Source: JARRQJ01 sp963810615
GTDB lineage: Bacteria; Pseudomonadota; Gammaproteobacteria; DRLM01
DNA length: 64,000 nucleotides
Assembly (NCBI GenBank): GCA_963810615.1
Contig: CAWEOA010000001.1
Location: forward strand, 186,001-250,000
Direction: 5' to 3'
In this document: positions 53,401 through 60,334 of the stretch, one piece after another
How the letters are laid out: each line of letters begins with the position of its first letter
How positions within the stretch are numbered: position 1 is the stretch's first letter
Notes under the pieces: generated by a model
What the model was told of the DNA's origin: nothing
What the model saw: the letters and a program-made list of their open reading frames with translations, nothing else
Databases searched by the model: none
Program-made: the position numbers and the translations under genes

Positions 53401-53610
53401 ACGGTGATCGAGGCGCCATTCGAGCACGCACGCAGCGCCGTCGACGCGGTCCTCGCCGTCAAATATCTGGTGCGCAACACCTGGGTGCGCTTGATGATTA
53501 TCGATCCGGAAACATCAACCGTTTATATCTATGAAGATGGTGATTGGCACAAACAGTCGTGCGCAGCCGGGATCCATGCCGCGCATATTGAGGAGTCGTC
53601 CGTATTATGA
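50488..53610 (+). CDS. dabA: DAB inorganic-carbon transporter subunit DabA (DUF2309)
   Basis: 1040 residues. Zinc-site residues of the beta-carbonic-anhydrase-like centre appear as Cys460 and Asp462 (FCIDTRSER) and as His718 and Cys733 (GHGSSSENN.., DCGACGG); the 15-residue gap between the last two matches described DabA. It is thought to hydrate CO2 to bicarbonate in one direction, using DabB energy, and so accumulate bicarbonate in the cytosol. ATG 50488 overlaps the preceding stop; the in-frame start at 50422 lies inside that gene and is rejected. The stop overlaps the PII-like start. Confidence 0.95.
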   Translation: MSVALGQHLKIRSMIYVAAEPVPYFWPMRAFIHHNPLHGLENMPFDLAAEKGAGLFHGQAYLPRSAYQRYLQQGRVDRQRLVQEVDKFLAGRNAIPGLDMNEMLMTLLTDLDKPVMLPTSLLSDSDIHDSLQGGNAGLSFEPPDALIKQRLQDQLLDKRPVYEAIDSLYGTDIGSSLDELVIKSCLDFFDEGQSVWRMPNRELGFFPAWRQVAMRNIRLSLRGLNISTVLAVEDKPEAVIDYVMKSLRVPEDHWVGYFTRELAHLHGWAGFIRWRANAKNYHWARRYPGDLVDYMAVRLTFAFALLADHGRQKLAYTADDVRAQLEERPFEAYLRHELYGGNVLPSMAHKIEKALLRSRVGLIKQVYYKYVGLKHADEAQRQGACLRKLLDRSHAQDNAANLSQEDFTSLIATLREFERQEGIFWLRAMESQAMSHLLQGISLTPEAARAKRPFAQALFCIDTRSERIRRHLEGIGDYQTYGIAGFFGVPVSFMELGKGCESHLCPVLLTPKNLVLEMSVHGAQEDAAFGSLEKVLHALKESVLTPFVTVEAVGLLFGIDLAGKTLAPRAYNSWRHRLHSKKPVTRLLLDKLTREQADSIVRAVQRAVIVKAVEHELHKSTELLTDELIRDFRESAMGHEHSYLRNARALGVSEAQLDKFLVRLRERYRINPAFAQLQLERLGRIGFTLDEQVRFVVQALTSIGLTDGFSRFILLVGHGSSSENNPYESALDCGACGGNYGLVNARILAQMANKSEVRQRLVEKGINIPEDSCFVPALHNTTTDEISLFDIDLIPPSHLVYIDRLRKGLTAAARLCAQERLPSLQLSDTRQEEPAAALRFMQRNAMDWSQVRPEWGLSGNAYFIIGNRSLTRQFSLEGRAFLHSYDYRVDPKRRLLQNILTGPLVVGQWINMEHYFSAVDNERFGSGSKVYHNVACRFGVMTGNLSDLRTGLPAQTVHEQGFPYHQPLRLITVIEAPFEHARSAVDAVLAVKYLVRNTWVRLMIIDPETSTVYIYEDGDWHKQSCAAGIHAAHIEESSVL

Positions 53611-53933
53611 AAAATCTAAATTTCAGCCCATTGAAAAAACTCGAAATTATCCTTGAGGGTGAGCATCAGGGTTTTGTCGCAGACTTGCTCGATAGAGTAG
53701 GTGTCAAGGGTTATACCATTATTAATAATCTCTCGGGTAAAGGGCGCCATGGTTTTCATGAAGGCCACCTTATGTTTAATGAAGACGATGTGCTGATCAT
53801 GATCGTCGCCGCAGTTCCTGAGGACCTGGTGAAACCCATACTGGAAGGGCTTGCACCCTTTTATAACGAGCATTCCGGCGTAGTGTTCATTTCAGATATT
53901 CAGGTAACGCGCCTGGTGAAATTTCGTGATTAA
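53607..53933 (+). CDS. PII-like signalling protein of the DAB locus
   Basis: 108 residues with GlnB/CutA-like alternation: KKLEIILEGEHQGFVADLLDRVGVKGYTIIN, GKGRHGFHEG, and VVFISDIQVTRL. The GlnB Tyr51 uridylylation signature is absent. Carboxysome-associated PII proteins bind nucleotides and bicarbonate and probably regulate carbon uptake. The ATG overlaps the dabA stop (ATGA), so it is cotranslated. Confidence 0.85.
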   Translation: MKNLNFSPLKKLEIILEGEHQGFVADLLDRVGVKGYTIINNLSGKGRHGFHEGHLMFNEDDVLIMIVAAVPEDLVKPILEGLAPFYNEHSGVVFISDIQVTRLVKFRD

Positions 53934-53975
53934 AGTCCATGCAAGTCGAGTGCTAAGAAAATATGAGGACTAGAC

Positions 53976-54179
53976 ATGATTGATGAAACGCTTGAACCGC
54001 ATAAACCGCAGTTCGCTTCAGCACCGGAGCAGGCGCGCAAGGCAGCGACCGTGGATGAGGCGCTGGAGGCTGCGGCCGAATTGAAGCACACGGTTGGGGT
54101 CGTGCGCCAACAGGCGAAAAAGCGCCGTGCGGAGCTCGCCCGATTGGGCAAGATGGCGTTGCCGCCGGATCAACGCTAA
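53976..54179 (+). CDS. small helical protein at the end of the DAB operon
   Basis: 67 residues, highly helical and charged: QARKAATVDEALEAAAELKHTV then VRQQAKKRRAELARLGKMALPP. TATGAGGAC precedes the ATG, and it follows the PII-like gene by 42 bases in the same direction, so it is likely part of the operon. No family is recognised. It has no TM segment or Cys and could be a small regulator or assembly helper; this is not shown. Confidence 0.65.
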   Translation: MIDETLEPHKPQFASAPEQARKAATVDEALEAAAELKHTVGVVRQQAKKRRAELARLGKMALPPDQR

Positions 54180-54323
54180 TCATACCTGCCGAGGATGTTG
54201 GTTAGACTGTGAGTCGTTCCGTCATAATAACCTTCAATCTGAAGTTGCAAATTTGCCGACAAGCCCGCCGGGTCGCACAGCGATTCCGAGAGTGTTGATT
54301 AATGTAACGATAAGGTACTGAAT

Positions 54324-54818
54324 ATGATTCCACTCTGCGTTGGTTTGGTGATGGGCAGTCAGTCTGATTGGTCGGTGATGCAAGCTGCGGCCCAGATGCT
54401 GGATCAACTTAATATTCCCTACGAGGCCAAGGTCGTTTCCGCGCACCGTACGCCGGACCGCTTGTTCGAATATGCGCAGACTGCCAGGCAACGCGGCTTG
54501 GCCGTGATTATCGCGGGGGCAGGCGGCGCCGCCCATCTTCCCGGCATGCTGGCAGCCAAGACTACCTTGCCGGTTCTGGGCGTGCCGGTGCCGTCCCGCT
54601 ACCTCAAAGGTATGGATTCTTTGTTGTCCATCGTGCAGATGCCCAAGGGTATACCGGTCGCGACTTTTGCCATCGGCGAGGCTGGTGCCGGCAATGCGGC
54701 CTTATTTGCGGCGGCGATGCTGGCGGCCTCCGATAACGGGGTGGCGGAACGACTTGAGGCCTTTCGCACCGATCAGCGGCGGGCGGTGATGGATATGGAT
54801 TTGCCGCCAAAGCTATGA
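54324..54818 (+). CDS. purE: N5-carboxyaminoimidazole ribonucleotide mutase PurE
   Basis: 164 residues, class I PurE. The SQSDWSVMQAA start motif, SAHRTPDRL (catalytic His) and AGAGGAAHLPGM loops are all present. It converts N5-CAIR to CAIR in purine synthesis. The stop overlaps the purK start, the usual coupling. Confidence 0.97.
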   Translation: MIPLCVGLVMGSQSDWSVMQAAAQMLDQLNIPYEAKVVSAHRTPDRLFEYAQTARQRGLAVIIAGAGGAAHLPGMLAAKTTLPVLGVPVPSRYLKGMDSLLSIVQMPKGIPVATFAIGEAGAGNAALFAAAMLAASDNGVAERLEAFRTDQRRAVMDMDLPPKL

Positions 54819-55984
54819 TTCTGCCCGGAGTGACGCTAGGTGTGTTGGGTGGCGGTCAATTAGGCCGGATGTTCAGCCAGGCCGCTCGGACCATGGGTTA
54901 TAAGGTCATGGTGCTGGATCCGGACCCCATGAGTCCCGCGGGCGCAGTGGCCGATCAGCATCTGTCGTGTTCGTATACCGATCCGGATGCATTGAACACT
55001 ATGGCCCGGCAATGTGCCGCAGTGACCATCGAATTTGAAAATGTACCGGTAGAGACCCTGCGGCGTCTGGAAAAGGAGTGTTTGGTGCGTCCCGGTGCCG
55101 ACACCGTGGGCCAAGTACAGGATAGAATTCGCGAGAAGGCTTTGCTGCGTGAGTGCGATCTTGCGACTGTGCCGTATTATCCGATTCACCATGCAGGGGA
55201 TTTGGATACGGCGTTGGCGTCTCTCAAGCTCCCTGCCATTCTTAAGCTAGCAGCGCTGGGTTACGATGGTAAAGGTCAACGCACCATATCCTGCGCGGCT
55301 GAGGCGCATCGGGCCTTTGACGAGTTTGGCGGCAAACCTTGCGTGTTGGAACAGCGCATCGATTTGCAAATGGAGTTGTCCTTGCTCCTGACGCGTAGTC
55401 CCACAGGTGAAATTGCCTTTTACCCACCGGCAGAAAACATCCATGTCGACGGGATTCTCGACACCTCCATCGTGCCGGCGCGGACGACCTCCGTAATTAT
55501 TGCTCGCGCCACCCGCATGGCGCGAACCCTGGCTGAACATCTGGATTATTGCGGGCTGTTGGCGGTAGAGTTTTTCCTTACCCGGCAAAACGAACTCCTG
55601 ATCAACGAGATTGCACCGCGCCCGCATAATAGCGGTCATTTCACCCTGGACGCCTGTCTGACATCACAGTTCGAGCAGCAGGTTCGTATGCTGTGCGGAT
55701 TAGCGCCGGGGGATACCCGCCTGCTGTCGCCGGCGGTGATGGTCAACCTCCTGAGTGATCTTTGGCAGGCACAGACCCCCGACTGGGGGAAGGTATTAGG
55801 CATGCCCAATGCGAAACTGCATCTGTATGGCAAGCACGCGGCGCGTCCGGGACGCAAGATGGGACACTATAATGTGCTGGCCCCGGATGTGGCGCAGGCC
55901 TTGGACCTGGCGGAGCGCATACGTCTAGCCTTACATCAGGGCATGCAAGGCCCCGGCGCCTCCACTACGGTGCGGGGCGCGTAA
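54815..55984 (+). CDS. purK: N5-carboxyaminoimidazole ribonucleotide synthase PurK
   Basis: 389 residues, ATP-grasp enzyme. GVLGGGQLGRM at the start, VTIEFENVP, LKLAALGYDGKGQ for the nucleotide loop, and EIAPRPHNSGHFT for the metal/bicarbonate site. It makes N5-CAIR from AIR, ATP and bicarbonate. The start ATG 54815 overlaps the purE stop (ATGA). Confidence 0.97.
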   Translation: MILPGVTLGVLGGGQLGRMFSQAARTMGYKVMVLDPDPMSPAGAVADQHLSCSYTDPDALNTMARQCAAVTIEFENVPVETLRRLEKECLVRPGADTVGQVQDRIREKALLRECDLATVPYYPIHHAGDLDTALASLKLPAILKLAALGYDGKGQRTISCAAEAHRAFDEFGGKPCVLEQRIDLQMELSLLLTRSPTGEIAFYPPAENIHVDGILDTSIVPARTTSVIIARATRMARTLAEHLDYCGLLAVEFFLTRQNELLINEIAPRPHNSGHFTLDACLTSQFEQQVRMLCGLAPGDTRLLSPAVMVNLLSDLWQAQTPDWGKVLGMPNAKLHLYGKHAARPGRKMGHYNVLAPDVAQALDLAERIRLALHQGMQGPGASTTVRGA

Positions 55985-56084
55985 ATCTCCGACTTCAACA
56001 TGATTGCGGATCTTCAGCGAGTCTGTAAATGATGTAGGCTAATCTCTTATTGTAGTCAGTCCAAAAGGGCGTTGGCGCCTCTGA

Positions 56085-56114
56085 TTGGAGGTATAACTAT
56101 ATAAAGCATATAAT
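56085..56114 (+). promoter_or_regulatory. sigma-70-like promoter of the second LysR gene
   Basis: TTGGAG (56085-56090), 18-base spacer, TATAAT (56109-56114), with the ATG at 56160. The -10 is consensus. Confidence 0.5.
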
Positions 56115-56159
56115 CTCTAGCCATTAGATGCCGCGGGCGGTGCTTCGAGAGCAAGAGCA

Positions 56160-57176
56160 ATGGCGAATGATGACAACAATCAGCCGATAGCCATGCCGGA
56201 TTATTTGATTCGGCACGCGACCCTGCGTCAGCTACAGGTGTTCGAGGCGATTGTTCGGCACGGTAATTTTACCCGCGCCTCCGAAGAGCTCTTCCTCAGC
56301 CAGCCGACTGTCTCCATGCAGGTCAAAAAACTCGCTGACGCCATGGGTCTCCCTTTGTTCGAACAGGCTGGCCGGGGGGTTAAGCCCACCCAGGCGGCGC
56401 AGGAGCTGTACGAGGCATGCCGAAGTATTTTCGAGACCTTGGCAAACCTTGAGATGAAGATAGCCGAGATCAAGGGCATTAAACGGGGTCGATTGCGCTT
56501 GTGCGTCGTGACTACTGCCAAATATATCGCACCGGAATTGCTCGGCGAGTTCAGCCAACAGCATAAAGGTATCGAAGTTTCGCTCAAGGTAACCAACCGC
56601 GACCGCATGATAGACCGCATGCTAGTCAATGAAGACGACATTTATATGATGGGGCAGACGCCGAGCGCAGAGCTGGGAGTGGAAGCCTTTCCCTTTGCCC
56701 CCAATCCGCTGTTGGTGATGGCGCCGCGCAATCACCCCTTGGTCGGCGAAAAAAATATCCCACTGTCCAGGATTGCCGAAGAGCCCCTGATCCTACGGGA
56801 ACCGGGCTCGGGTATCCGAGATGCGACCCTACGCAAGCTCGCCGAGGCCGGGTTGCAACCGAAGATCCGTATGGTGTTGGGCAGTAATGAGGCCATCAAG
56901 CATGCGGTAGTAGGGGGGCTGGGCCTTTCCGTGCTGTCGCTGCATACCTTGACCCTGGAAGGCAGTGATGGACCGGTGGCAGTATTGGATGTCGAAGGCT
57001 TTCCGATCCAGCGACAATGGTATCTGGTCTACCCAAAGGGAAAAGAGTTGTCCCTGGTGGCGCGATCGTTTCTCGAATTTGCCATTGCCAGCGGACCAAG
57101 CATCCGTCAGCGCCTGGAGCAGTTATGGCCGGGCTTGATAGACGCGGATCTGTCCTCGTCGCCAAAAAATCCCTAA
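56160..57176 (+). CDS. second CbbR-like LysR regulator
   Basis: 338 residues, strongly similar along its whole length to the CbbR at 46610: both share LRQLQVFEAIVRHG, the EELFL(T/S)QPTVSMQVKKLADA HTH and IKGIKRGRLRLCVV. A winged HTH occupies about 15-75 and a periplasmic-binding-protein-type effector domain the rest. It is followed by the aldolase-Dabb gene after ~220 bases. It probably responds to Calvin-cycle metabolites, but which promoters each copy controls is unknown. Confidence 0.92.
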   Translation: MANDDNNQPIAMPDYLIRHATLRQLQVFEAIVRHGNFTRASEELFLSQPTVSMQVKKLADAMGLPLFEQAGRGVKPTQAAQELYEACRSIFETLANLEMKIAEIKGIKRGRLRLCVVTTAKYIAPELLGEFSQQHKGIEVSLKVTNRDRMIDRMLVNEDDIYMMGQTPSAELGVEAFPFAPNPLLVMAPRNHPLVGEKNIPLSRIAEEPLILREPGSGIRDATLRKLAEAGLQPKIRMVLGSNEAIKHAVVGGLGLSVLSLHTLTLEGSDGPVAVLDVEGFPIQRQWYLVYPKGKELSLVARSFLEFAIASGPSIRQRLEQLWPGLIDADLSSSPKNP

Positions 57177-57395
57177 CAGCCATACGCCGGCGATAATTGA
57201 CGTGTTCGCGGCGATTGCTTAATACATAATTGAAATCCCGCTTAAAACTCCAGCGCCGCGGGTTTCAATAGCCCCTCATCTATATCAGCCATAGACAAAC
57301 TTGATTTTTATTTATCTGTATTTACCAGCATTATTAAAAGGCTAGTGCGCGTCTATCGTGGTTGCGTACGGCCGATCTTAGCCAGGAGATGAGTC

Positions 57396-58565
57396 ATGGC
57401 CTTGGTCAATATGAAAGATTTGCTGCGGCATGCCTACAACAATCGTTACGCCGTGGGCGCCTTCGAGGTCGTGAGTCTCGAGTTTCTACGCGCGATCATC
57501 GAGGCGGCGGAAAAATCTCGTTCGCCGGTGATATTGAATATCGTCGAGGCGCATTTTGATCTGTTTGACGTGGATCATCTCATGGCTGCGGTGGAGTGCG
57601 CTGCAAAGCGGGCGAGCATACCAGTGGCTATCCATATGGATCATTGCGTCAGCTTGGACTCCGTGCGTAGGGCCATAGCGCTGGGCAGCAACAGTGTCAT
57701 GTTCGATGCTTCTCAGGAAGACTTTTCGGCCAATATCGAAAAGACTCGTCAAGCCGTTGCATTGGCTCATGGTTGCGGAGTGCCAGTTGAAGGGGGGCTC
57801 GGTTATGTCGCGGGGATTTCCAGCGATGAGGACGATGTGGAAAAGGACATATCCACACGTACCTCGGTGCCTGAGGCCAAGGCTTATGTGGAGCGCGCCG
57901 GTATTGACTTCCTGGCTATTTCCATCGGAACTGTGCATGGTCGTGCCAATAAAATCCGCCTCGATTCCAGTCTCCTGACGCGCATCAGGGAAAACCTAGA
58001 TATTCCGTTCGTGATACATGGGGGTACCGGCCTGACAACTCAGCAATATCATAAATTGATTGATCACGGAGTGGCGAAGATAAACTACTTTACTGGCATG
58101 GCTGATTTATTGATCAGTCAGCTCAAGACCAATGTGTCGCGCAACTGCAAAACTTATCGTGAGGCCTTCGCCGATATCAAAGAAGCTCTGATACAAGAAG
58201 TGCAATATTGCATGCAGGCGTGGCGTAGCACCGGCAGGGCGGCCGAGGTATTGATACAATGCGGCGCTTGGCAGAGCGTTGAACACGTCATCGTGTATAA
58301 CACCGGGACCGATGATCCTCTGGTCATCGAAGACATGCTGCGCAAAGGCATGCAGCAATTGAATACGATCCCCGGAGTTATGAATGTCGAGGCGGGCAAG
58401 GCCGTGGCAGATGGTGGATCATACCGCTTTTGCTGGCTGATCCGCTTTGCCAATGCGGGGGTTATCGACAGTTACAAGAACCATCCAGTCCATGTTGAAT
58501 ATGCGAACAATTTCTTCCGTCCCATCGCCGCGGAGCGCGTCACCAATGACTATGAAATGCTCTAG
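57396..58565 (+). CDS. class II fructose-bisphosphate-type aldolase fused to a Dabb domain
   Basis: 389 residues. Residues ~1-280 are a class II aldolase: catalytic Asp82 and zinc His83 (HMDHC), His181 (TVHGRAN) and His208 (VIHGGTGL). Residues ~290-389 are a Dabb (dimeric alpha-beta barrel, stress-responsive) domain: VEHVIVYN, then YRFCWLIRFANAGVIDSYKNHPVHVEYANNF-type sequence. The fusion is unusual. AGGAGATGAG precedes ATG 57396. Placement beside a CbbR-like gene suggests a Calvin-cycle fructose/sedoheptulose-bisphosphate aldolase, though tagatose-bisphosphate or other substrates are possible. The role of the Dabb part is unknown. Confidence 0.88.
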   Translation: MALVNMKDLLRHAYNNRYAVGAFEVVSLEFLRAIIEAAEKSRSPVILNIVEAHFDLFDVDHLMAAVECAAKRASIPVAIHMDHCVSLDSVRRAIALGSNSVMFDASQEDFSANIEKTRQAVALAHGCGVPVEGGLGYVAGISSDEDDVEKDISTRTSVPEAKAYVERAGIDFLAISIGTVHGRANKIRLDSSLLTRIRENLDIPFVIHGGTGLTTQQYHKLIDHGVAKINYFTGMADLLISQLKTNVSRNCKTYREAFADIKEALIQEVQYCMQAWRSTGRAAEVLIQCGAWQSVEHVIVYNTGTDDPLVIEDMLRKGMQQLNTIPGVMNVEAGKAVADGGSYRFCWLIRFANAGVIDSYKNHPVHVEYANNFFRPIAAERVTNDYEML

Positions 58566-59141
58566 GATCTCAAGTCACCTCGATTGATTTAGCAATGGTC
58601 TATTAGGGCTTCGTCCACACCTGGCATGCAATTGGTTGAGCAAGCCGAATGAACGGGTCAGCGCAGAAGATCTGCCGCACATCTGCCGAGTTGAGTATAA
58701 TTATCGAACCATTGCTACGGACTCTACCTGCCAATCCCTGAAGCTACCGATACGAGCTGACTACAGCGATGAGCCGCCGGTCGGTCGGTGTTTCAGCCGC
58801 GAATGTCGCGGCACTCGGCTGAGTAAGTGCCCAAGAGGCATCGAAGCCTTGAACAGCACGCATTTCTGTCCTCTGATGAAGAGTTTAATGGATTTCGTCT
58901 ACATCCATGATGAAAAACTCCTCAGCGCTCGCTACCACTAATCTACAAAGATAGAAACATATCCGCATATCATTATTTTTCTATGCAATATAATTATATT
59001 CGACCTTCCCTCGATGGAGTTCCCTTAGCGGAAGGGTGAATTCTACCGATTGATTCCTTCCGGGTGCAGATTAAGCCCGCCGTGATTGAAGTAAATGGCA
59101 TTGCAGCTTGCTCCCGCATTGAGTCTACCTGCCATTTAAGC
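58566..59141. other. 576-base intergenic region, one weak small frame
   Basis: A plus-strand frame (58636-58941) of about 100 codons with five or six Cys lacks a good start codon (TTG) and ribosome-binding site; its origin is unclear. The rest is AT-rich around 58950-59000. No RNA or repeat was seen. Confidence 0.3.
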
Positions 59142-59876
59142 TCACTCTCCCCCTACCACACGAGGCATGGCTACGGCGATTTCGCTGTGGAGCCGGTATG
59201 CCGGCATCCCATGGGATAATTCTTCCAACAGCCCGGTCATCACCTGACCTACGTCCACTAGGTAGGGATAGCGTTCACCGCGATGCGAGCAAGGCGGTCC
59301 GGCCAATTGCATATCCAAAGGCAACACATGGCCAGCAATCCTGGCAAGCGCACGCGTAGTCAGCATATAGCAATGAGCTATACCCCGCTCGCTGCTTACC
59401 GCCACGGCGGCTTTTAACAGTACTTTAAGAATCTCCGAGGTGCGATGTTGTTTGATTGCCTCCGATTTAACACCTTCCTTTGCCGAATTATTTTCAGGAA
59501 AATCATTGCTGCACGGCTTGATATGGTCTTGCAAGCGACGCCGGTAATGCCCGACCAGGCATAAACGTGAAACCTCTGCGGAGTGTCTTCGGTCGCGCAA
59601 TAATGAAGGCTCTATGGCGACTCGTTGTTTAATCGGTAATATTTGTGCTGAAGGCAGCACGAACCGCATTGCCGCAACCCATTGCCCGCTATCCCGCTCT
59701 CGTACGATAAAATGGAGGGAGTCATCATCCCACTCATCCTTTTCTTGCCCATCGGGAAAATGCGCGGGATCTTCGTAGCCCGTCTCCAAACAATATACTT
59801 GGTAACGAAGCTGATAGTGAATTTGGCGACTCCATTGGTCATCGGCTAAAATTACTTCGAAATTCTGACTCGCCAT
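59142..59876 (-). CDS. PEP-CTERM/exosortase-associated acyltransferase
   Basis: 244 residues of the TIGR03694 type, related to N-acyl amino acid synthases and autoinducer synthases (GNAT-like fold). Characteristic: LRYQVYCLETGYEDP near residues 23-37, RFVLPS, AEVSRLCLVGHYRRR, and a Cys/His-containing C-terminal part (GPPCSHRGERYPYLVDV). The family occurs with exosortase systems, consistent with the PEP-CTERM protein at 19842-20729. AAGGACC lies before the ATG. Confidence 0.85.
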   Translation of the reverse strand: MASQNFEVILADDQWSRQIHYQLRYQVYCLETGYEDPAHFPDGQEKDEWDDDSLHFIVRERDSGQWVAAMRFVLPSAQILPIKQRVAIEPSLLRDRRHSAEVSRLCLVGHYRRRLQDHIKPCSNDFPENNSAKEGVKSEAIKQHRTSEILKVLLKAAVAVSSERGIAHCYMLTTRALARIAGHVLPLDMQLAGPPCSHRGERYPYLVDVGQVMTGLLEELSHGMPAYRLHSEIAVAMPRVVGGE

Positions 59877-60334
59877 GATAAGGTCCTTATCCTCTGTCGA
59901 TCTGATATTCCTAATAATCCCTGATCATCAGCTGTAACTCATTGCGCTTTTTGACCGGATGAGTTGCGCCTAAGTTGCTTACCAATTACTTACTTTAACT
60001 GCCAAGTTACTTATTATCTCATCGTATCAATTACGCGCTGCATAGTGTTCTTTAGGTAAGATTAGGGTATCTAATCGTCATTACAAGAGTAACAGTAGAG
60101 ATCTTTTCAGGAGTGAAGATCGCGCCCACTAGACGTAGAAGGCAAAAAAACAGACAAGTAGACGTTGCTACCTTGATCGTGAGTTATCCGCCCGGCACTC
60201 TTGTATGCAAATTGATAGAATTATCTTTAGCAAGATGAAGACGTGGTGATGCTAATTCGGGCGCGCAAGGGAGATCATTGAAACCATTAGGTGTATCTCG
60301 GACCGGGGAGGGGGACGGTGTGCATTCATCTCCT
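59877..60334. other. 458-base intergenic region upstream of the acyltransferase
   Basis: Contains loosely repeated TTACTTA / AAGTTACTTA motifs around 59970-60020 but no gene, terminator or known operator that I can name. Confidence 0.35.

Noticed and set aside
59085..59110. Sigma-54-like TGGCAT...TTGC sequence
   Set aside because: Spacing is off by one from the consensus and it lies at the 3' side of the acyltransferase gene, not before a start.
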